A DNA stretch of 15,728 bases from Oscillospiraceae bacterium (lineage in GTDB: Bacteria > Bacillota > Clostridia > Oscillospirales > Ruminococcaceae). The stretch spans positions 1-15,728 of the forward strand of contig CAAGEB010000073.1 in NCBI GenBank assembly GCA_900768705.1, read 5' to 3'. Shown piece by piece: positions 12,006-15,728 of this stretch; the stretch's first letter is position 1, and every line of letters begins with the position of its first letter. The position numbers and the translations under genes are program-made. The notes under the pieces were generated by a model. The model saw nothing but the letters and a program-made list of their open reading frames with translations, did not search any database and was not told where the DNA came from.

Positions 12006-13760
12006 TTATTCTTCCTCCGCACCGTCTGTAATTTCATCGGAGCTATCCGTTTCGTCGGAAGAAGATTCCGATTCCTCGGTGTAATTCTCTGCGATATAAA
12101 CAGTTACCGTTTCTCCGTCGGCAACGCTTACCAAATCTCCCACTTCCTTGCTGCAATGCGCCACGCTGCCATCGGGAGCGTCATTTGTACGCTCGGTATC
12201 AAGAGAGTATCTGATATTCAACTTTGTCAGCATTGCGACATATTCGTCCTTGGTTTTGCCGTTATAATCGGGAAGCGCAACCACGCTCTTGCCCTTGCTG
12301 ACCTTAACCTCAATCTGCGTTCCTGCGGAAACCATAGTATCCGCTTTCACAGACTGATCAAACATCATTCCGGCATCATATTCATCGGAATAATCGTAGG
12401 TGGGAACGAATGTCAGAATTCCCTCGTATTTTGAAACAGTTTTCTCATAGCTGCGATTGGTAAAATCGGGAACCCTGATATTTGCCTCAGCACTGCTTTC
12501 GTCGGAGCTTTCCGGTTCCGAAGCTTCAGAATCCTCCGCACTTTCCGAAGAAACGGAATTATCAACGCTTTCCGATACCGTACTGCTGTCCTCGCCGAAC
12601 ACATTCGACGGCGAATGTTTCGGAGTGCAGGCTCCCGAAACAGTCAGAGCAAAAGCAATGGCAAAGGCAATAAGCAGCGCTCCCACTCCAATCAGTATTG
12701 CGAGGGTTTTGCGGCGCTCTTTTTCCTGCTTTCTCTGTACCATCTGCTCTTTTATGGTTAACGGTCTGCCGTGACTGTCCACAGCCGATCCGCCCTCCGC
12801 CGAATATCTGGGCGGTGCAAAAAGCTTGTCAACGAATTCGGTAATGCTGCGTATTCTGGTGTCCGTGGAAAGCCGCATACCGTTCATTATCACTCTGGAA
12901 ACATTCTGGGGAACATTTCTGTTGACAAGAGCAGGTTCCGGCATATTCACATCCGTGCGTTTGTTGGCTTCAACAGGAGCCGTTCCCGTAAGAGCCCGAT
13001 ACAGCACTGCGGATATTCCGTAAACATCCGTCCATGTGCCGTTAAGTCCGCTGCCGTACTGCTCAGGAGCCGCATATCCGCTGAAAATCTCGCAGTCTAT
13101 CTCCGTATTGGTGGTACGGGCAGCGGAAATACAGAACCCCATCAGCTTCAGTTCCATTTTGTCGGTAACAAAAATAGTCTGGGGAGAAATACCTCTGTGA
13201 ATAATACCGCCGGCGTGAATAAGGCTCAAAGTGGTGAGAATAGGCGGGAAAAGCTCCTTAACCTGTTCCCACACCAGCTCGCCGGAGGAATTCTCCAGAT
13301 AGGTTTTAAGCGAAATTCCGCTTATAAACTCGAACACGCTGTAGCAGGTGTTATTCTCATAAAACACATCCAGAACTGCTTGAATGCGTGCCGTTCCGGA
13401 AAGCTTCATCAGAGTTTTGTTCAGATCGGCAAACTCCGACATATAGGTTTTATAAAGCGGGCTGTTGTTGGCATTGACAGAAATCCCCGGATTGCCCTTT
13501 TCGCGGCTGCAAAGCCTGTCGGGCATAAATTCCTTTATGGTGATTTTGCAGCCTGCCTGTGTATCATACCCGATATAAACTGCGCCCTCTCCGTTGTAGG
13601 ACAGCAGTTTTCCCACAATATACCTGTCCTTGAGCAGAGTTTTCGGGGGAAGATAGGCGGGAATACAAGGATCGCTGTCGCTGTATCCGCAAAGCTTGCA
13701 GGGTCCGTCATAGGTTTTGTCATTCATACAGCCCATGCAAAGTGAAGTTTCTGTTTGCAT
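12006..13760 (-). CDS. Zinc-ribbon/PASTA Ser/Thr kinase-like protein, probable pseudokinase
   Basis: A 584-residue membrane protein. The order is: zinc ribbon with C8-x2-C11 and C21-x2-C24; protein-kinase fold (about 46-315); a basic juxtamembrane stretch; one TM helix (352-376); an outside Ser/Glu/Asp-rich linker (about 388-432); two PASTA repeats (about 434-495 and 496-558); and an acidic tail. PASTA domains bind muropeptides or beta-lactams in PknB/PrkC kinases. The kinase fold keeps a glycine loop (NGEGAVY), the ATP lysine (IKEF, Lys76) and the APE motif (GYAAPEQY, 229-235). HRD reads HRG (188-190), its downstream Asn is Thr195, and DFG reads GFC (208-210). Both catalytic aspartates are therefore missing and phosphotransfer is unlikely. 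SD GGAG, with its own promoter; pheA follows after one base. No PP2C phosphatase is nearby. Confidence 0.9.
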   Translation of the reverse strand: MQTETSLCMGCMNDKTYDGPCKLCGYSDSDPCIPAYLPPKTLLKDRYIVGKLLSYNGEGAVYIGYDTQAGCKITIKEFMPDRLCSREKGNPGISVNANNSPLYKTYMSEFADLNKTLMKLSGTARIQAVLDVFYENNTCYSVFEFISGISLKTYLENSSGELVWEQVKELFPPILTTLSLIHAGGIIHRGISPQTIFVTDKMELKLMGFCISAARTTNTEIDCEIFSGYAAPEQYGSGLNGTWTDVYGISAVLYRALTGTAPVEANKRTDVNMPEPALVNRNVPQNVSRVIMNGMRLSTDTRIRSITEFVDKLFAPPRYSAEGGSAVDSHGRPLTIKEQMVQRKQEKERRKTLAILIGVGALLIAFAIAFALTVSGACTPKHSPSNVFGEDSSTVSESVDNSVSSESAEDSEASEPESSDESSAEANIRVPDFTNRSYEKTVSKYEGILTFVPTYDYSDEYDAGMMFDQSVKADTMVSAGTQIEVKVSKGKSVVALPDYNGKTKDEYVAMLTKLNIRYSLDTERTNDAPDGSVAHCSKEVGDLVSVADGETVTVYIAENYTEESESSSDETDSSDEITDGAEEE

Positions 13761-13797
13761 AGATTATCTCCGTATCTGTATATTTTCACATTATAAT

Positions 13798-13826
13798 ATG
13801 ATACTCCATTTTTCCTCAATTGTCAA
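13798..13826 (-). promoter_or_regulatory. Promoter of the pseudokinase-pheA-ispD-ispF operon
   Basis: On the minus strand, -35 TTGACA (13821-13826), a 17-bp spacer and -10 TATCAT (13798-13803). It is the only convincing promoter upstream of the four genes. Confidence 0.8.
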
Positions 13827-13951
13827 CCGGTAAATATATTTTGTAATAATTTGTAACCTTTTATCCGCCCACGGAATTTCCGGGTATACCAAAACGCATA
13901 CAGTGGATAAACGGTTTTATATTAATCGGGACATTTTTCATCCTTTTAACA

Positions 13952-13984
13952 CACAAATTTGTAAATTGCCCTTGCAAATTTGTG
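13952..13984. promoter_or_regulatory. Paired CAAATTTG boxes, likely operator
   Basis: CACAAATTTG (13952-13961) and CAAATTTGTG (13975-13984) form a perfect 10-bp inverted repeat. Each contains the self-complementary octamer CAAATTTG, and the two octamers are 21 bp apart, two helical turns. The right-hand box overlaps the -35 of the downstream gene, as expected for a repressor site. The regulator is unknown. Confidence 0.5.
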
Positions 13985-14000
13985 AAAAGTGTGGTATAAT
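13972..14000 (+). promoter_or_regulatory. Promoter of the zinc-ribbon gene (and probably galT)
   Basis: -35 TTGCAA (13972-13977), a 17-bp spacer and -10 TATAAT (13995-14000), with TGTGG just before the -10. The 5' leader of about 95 nt starts with a small GCAGC-GAA-GCTGC hairpin. Confidence 0.82.
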
Positions 14001-14101
14001 CATTGTTAAGCAGCGAAGCTGCCACAAGACAGGTGCCGTGAATGATGTTCCCGCAGTTGTCTCAGTCCAAAAGCTTTGTAATTATTTCAGGAGGTTTTAC
14101 A

Positions 14102-14524
14102 ATGAGCGTTTTAGATGATATCATCAACACAGGAAAAAATGTTGTTACGACAGCCGGCAAAAAAACCGATGAAGCGGTACGCTTCTCCAAGCTGAAAATC
14201 AAAGAATCTCAAATTAACGGAGATATCAAAGCAAAGTTTGAAAAGCTCGGTTCACTGATTTATTCAATGGAAAAGTCGGGCGAAAAGGACAGTGAGGCTT
14301 TCAATGCGCTTGTTTCCGAGTTGGACGCCTGCTATGCAAGTCTTGCCGACATTGATGACAAGCTCAATGAGCTGAGAAACGAGGTTGTTTGCCCTAAGTG
14401 CGGAGCGAAAACCAAAAACGACAATTCCTATTGCCCCAAGTGCGGCGAGAAGCTTCCGGTAAAGAAAGTCGAAGAAGCCGCAGAAAAAACCGAAATCGTT
14501 GAGGAAAAGAAAGACGATAATTAA
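14102..14524 (+). CDS. Small coiled-coil protein with a zinc ribbon
   Basis: A 140-residue protein, probably cytosolic (no signal peptide or TM). Residues about 20-95 are charged and helical with heptad-like spacing, suggesting a coiled coil. A zinc ribbon follows with Cys97, Cys100, Cys111 and Cys114 in CPKCG...YCPKCGEKL, and the last 20 residues are a Lys/Glu tail. I take the ATG at 14102 because AGGAGG lies 7 nt upstream; a longer in-frame start at 14042 lacks an SD. Similar coiled-coil plus zinc-ribbon proteins are widespread in Clostridia without a known role. It is transcribed from its own promoter with a candidate operator. galT follows 69 bp later, across a hairpin. Confidence 0.8.
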   Translation: MSVLDDIINTGKNVVTTAGKKTDEAVRFSKLKIKESQINGDIKAKFEKLGSLIYSMEKSGEKDSEAFNALVSELDACYASLADIDDKLNELRNEVVCPKCGAKTKNDNSYCPKCGEKLPVKKVEEAAEKTEIVEEKKDDN

Positions 14525-14533
14525 TTAATCTCT

Positions 14534-14559
14534 TGCCGTGCAGATTTATTTGCACGGCA
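14534..14559 (+). other. Hairpin between the zinc-ribbon gene and galT
   Basis: Nine-bp perfect stem TGCCGTGCA/TGCACGGCA with an 8-nt loop, not followed by a T-run on either strand (next bases TAATAATTCC). It is a weak terminator or an mRNA-end stabiliser at most, so galT may be partly read through from the upstream promoter. Confidence 0.5.
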
Positions 14560-14593
14560 TAATAATTCCGTTATAAGAAAGGAAAGCTTATTT

Positions 14594-15559
14594 ATGGCTG
14601 AACTCAGATGGAATCCCCTTACGGAGGATTGGGTGATGATTGCCTCTCACAGGCAAAACCGACCGCAGATGCCGAAGGACTGGTGTCCTTTCTGTCCCAG
14701 CGGCGGAAAGGTTCCGGATTACGATGTACTGGAGTACGACAACGATTTTCCCGCACTTTCTCAAAACCCTCCCGTGCCGGACGATGTGGCAAACGATTTC
14801 TTCAAAACTGCGCCCTCTTACGGAAAATGCGAGGTTATTCTCTATTCTCCCGAACATACCAAAACCCTCAAGGAGCTTCCGCAGGAGCATGTGGAAAAGC
14901 TGGTGCATCTGTGGCAGGAAAGATTCCGGGTTTTAAGCTCCGATGAGAAAATCAAGTTCATCTTCATATTTGAAAACCGGGGCGATGTGGTAGGCGTTAC
15001 AATGCCACACCCCCACGGTCAGATTTACGGATACAGCTTTATTCCGAAAAAAATTCAGCTGGAGGATAATTCCTACCGCAAGTCCTACGCCGACGGCAAA
15101 TGCCTTTGCTGTGAAATGCTGGAACAGGAAAAAGCCGACGGACGGAGAATTATTTTCGAGAACGACAGCTTTACCGTATTCCTTCCTTTCTTCTGTGAGT
15201 ACCCCTACGGAATCTACATTATGGCGAAACGCCATATTCAATACATTACCGAACTCAGCGAAAAGGAATCAAGCGACCTTGCCGACATAGTCAGAAAAGC
15301 CGCAGGAACGCTGGACAGCCTTTTCGGGTACAATTTTCCATACATGATGTGTATGTACAATGCGCCCGTAAACAGCGGTGAAATGCCACATCATCATTTT
15401 CATATCGCATTTTATCCGCCTATGAGAAGTGCCGAAAAGCAGAAATTCAATGCTTCCAGCGAAACAGGCGCATGGGCTCACTGCAACCCCACCGCCCCCG
15501 AGCAAACGGCGCAGGAGCTTCGTGAAGCATACAAGAGATTTATGGATTTGCAGAATTGA
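14594..15559 (+). CDS. galT: Galactose-1-phosphate uridylyltransferase GalT
   Basis: Leloir-pathway enzyme; it exchanges UMP between UDP-glucose and galactose 1-phosphate. The 321 residues form the duplicated HIT-like GalT fold of class I enzymes. The N-terminus RWNPLTEDWVMIASHR matches the family's opening. Cys31 and Cys34 in CPFC are the usual structural metal ligands. ENRGDVVGVTMPHPHGQIY carries the HPH motif at 139-141, with His141 as the uridylylated nucleophile. A later HHHFHIAFYPP provides the C-terminal histidines. It is slightly shorter than the E. coli enzyme (about 348). SD AAAGGA lies about 10 nt before the ATG. No galK or galE is in the window, so the operon context is incomplete. 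A strong terminator follows. Confidence 0.93.
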   Translation: MAELRWNPLTEDWVMIASHRQNRPQMPKDWCPFCPSGGKVPDYDVLEYDNDFPALSQNPPVPDDVANDFFKTAPSYGKCEVILYSPEHTKTLKELPQEHVEKLVHLWQERFRVLSSDEKIKFIFIFENRGDVVGVTMPHPHGQIYGYSFIPKKIQLEDNSYRKSYADGKCLCCEMLEQEKADGRRIIFENDSFTVFLPFFCEYPYGIYIMAKRHIQYITELSEKESSDLADIVRKAAGTLDSLFGYNFPYMMCMYNAPVNSGEMPHHHFHIAFYPPMRSAEKQKFNASSETGAWAHCNPTAPEQTAQELREAYKRFMDLQN

Positions 15560-15568
15560 GACAAATGA

Positions 15569-15600
15569 AACAAGGAGGAGGAAACGCTCCTCCTTGTTTT
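15569..15600 (+). terminator. Rho-independent terminator of galT
   Basis: Twelve-bp perfect stem AACAAGGAGGAG/CTCCTCCTTGTT with loop GAAACG, followed by TTGTTCC, 9 bases after the stop codon. Confidence 0.88.
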
Positions 15601-15612
15601 GTTCCCTATTAT

Positions 15613-15709
15613 GGGCATCTCTAAAAACCGGTTTGAACAGAGAAAATCGGCAGGGTGCGTCGGCTGCAAGGAAAGCCGACGAAGCAAGGCTGTATGCCTT
15701 ACGAGGAGG
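15613..15709 (+). repeat. 97-bp two-hairpin interspersed repeat, right copy
   Basis: Second copy of the element at 18-114, in opposite orientation but again directly after a gene's terminator and in sense with that gene. The first hairpin, 15658-15665/15674-15681, is intact. The single difference (A at 15701) breaks one pair of the second. Beyond 15709 it diverges from the left copy. Confidence 0.9.
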
Positions 15710-15728
15710 CGTAACACGATGTTGCGAA

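Noticed and set aside
11192..12031. 279-codon plus-strand ORF opposite pheA
   Set aside because: Shadow frame. PheA on the other strand has all three domains and its catalytic residues.
12771..13745. 324-codon plus-strand ORF opposite the kinase-like gene
   Set aside because: Shadow frame without domain features or SD.
14042..14101. Longer start for the zinc-ribbon protein, adding 20 residues
   Set aside because: The extension has no SD, whereas AGGAGG sits 7 nt before the ATG at 14102.
18..15709. Composite transposon bounded by the inverted 97-bp repeats
   Set aside because: No transposase or recombinase lies between them, the cargo is housekeeping genes, and both copies behave as gene-end elements.

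Overview
The window looks like a core-chromosome segment from a low-to-mid GC Firmicute of class Clostridia, most likely a Ruminococcus-like Oscillospiraceae gut or rumen bacterium. This is inferred from SD-rich starts, TTGACA/TATAAT promoters spaced by 17 bp, Ser/Asp/Glu-rich linkers in exported proteins, a zinc-ribbon Ser/Thr-kinase-like protein with PASTA repeats, a DUF1292 protein and MEP-pathway isoprenoid genes. No tRNA, rRNA, CRISPR array, transposase or phage gene was seen. The sequence alone does not fix the species.

Layout. Positions 18-114 and 15613-15709 hold the same 97-bp two-hairpin repeat in opposite orientation, each just beyond the terminator of the outermost gene and in sense with it. 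Between them, on the minus strand from the left: a MocR-type class I/II aminotransferase; a stand-alone response-regulator receiver protein; an AraC/GyrI-type regulator with a heavily structured 3' region; a six-TM chemoreceptor; a tandem pair of ~110-bp three-hairpin repeats; then the methionine ABC transporter metN-metI-metQ. Upstream of metN lies a 30-codon leader ORF carrying 7 Met and 4 Cys codons, followed by an intrinsic terminator. This looks like a sulfur-amino-acid attenuator. Next come a possible small RNA and a DUF1292 gene. On the plus strand there is a ~570-nt noncoding transcription unit with its own strong promoter and terminator (a candidate large ornate RNA of the ROOL kind). 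It converges on a tight minus-strand operon: zinc-ribbon/PASTA pseudokinase - pheA - ispD - ispF. The last part runs on the plus strand: a small coiled-coil/zinc-ribbon protein, then galT.

How it works together. metNIQ is a complete methionine importer, apparently controlled by its leader. The pseudokinase-pheA-ispD-ispF operon joins a membrane-anchored, probably catalytically dead kinase-like sensor with phenylalanine synthesis and the MEP isoprenoid route. The receiver protein and chemoreceptor suggest environmental sensing, but their partners are not in the window.

Best candidates for something undescribed: the Met/Cys-rich leader and attenuator of metNIQ, the ~570-nt structured RNA, and the kinase-like PASTA protein that has lost both catalytic aspartates.
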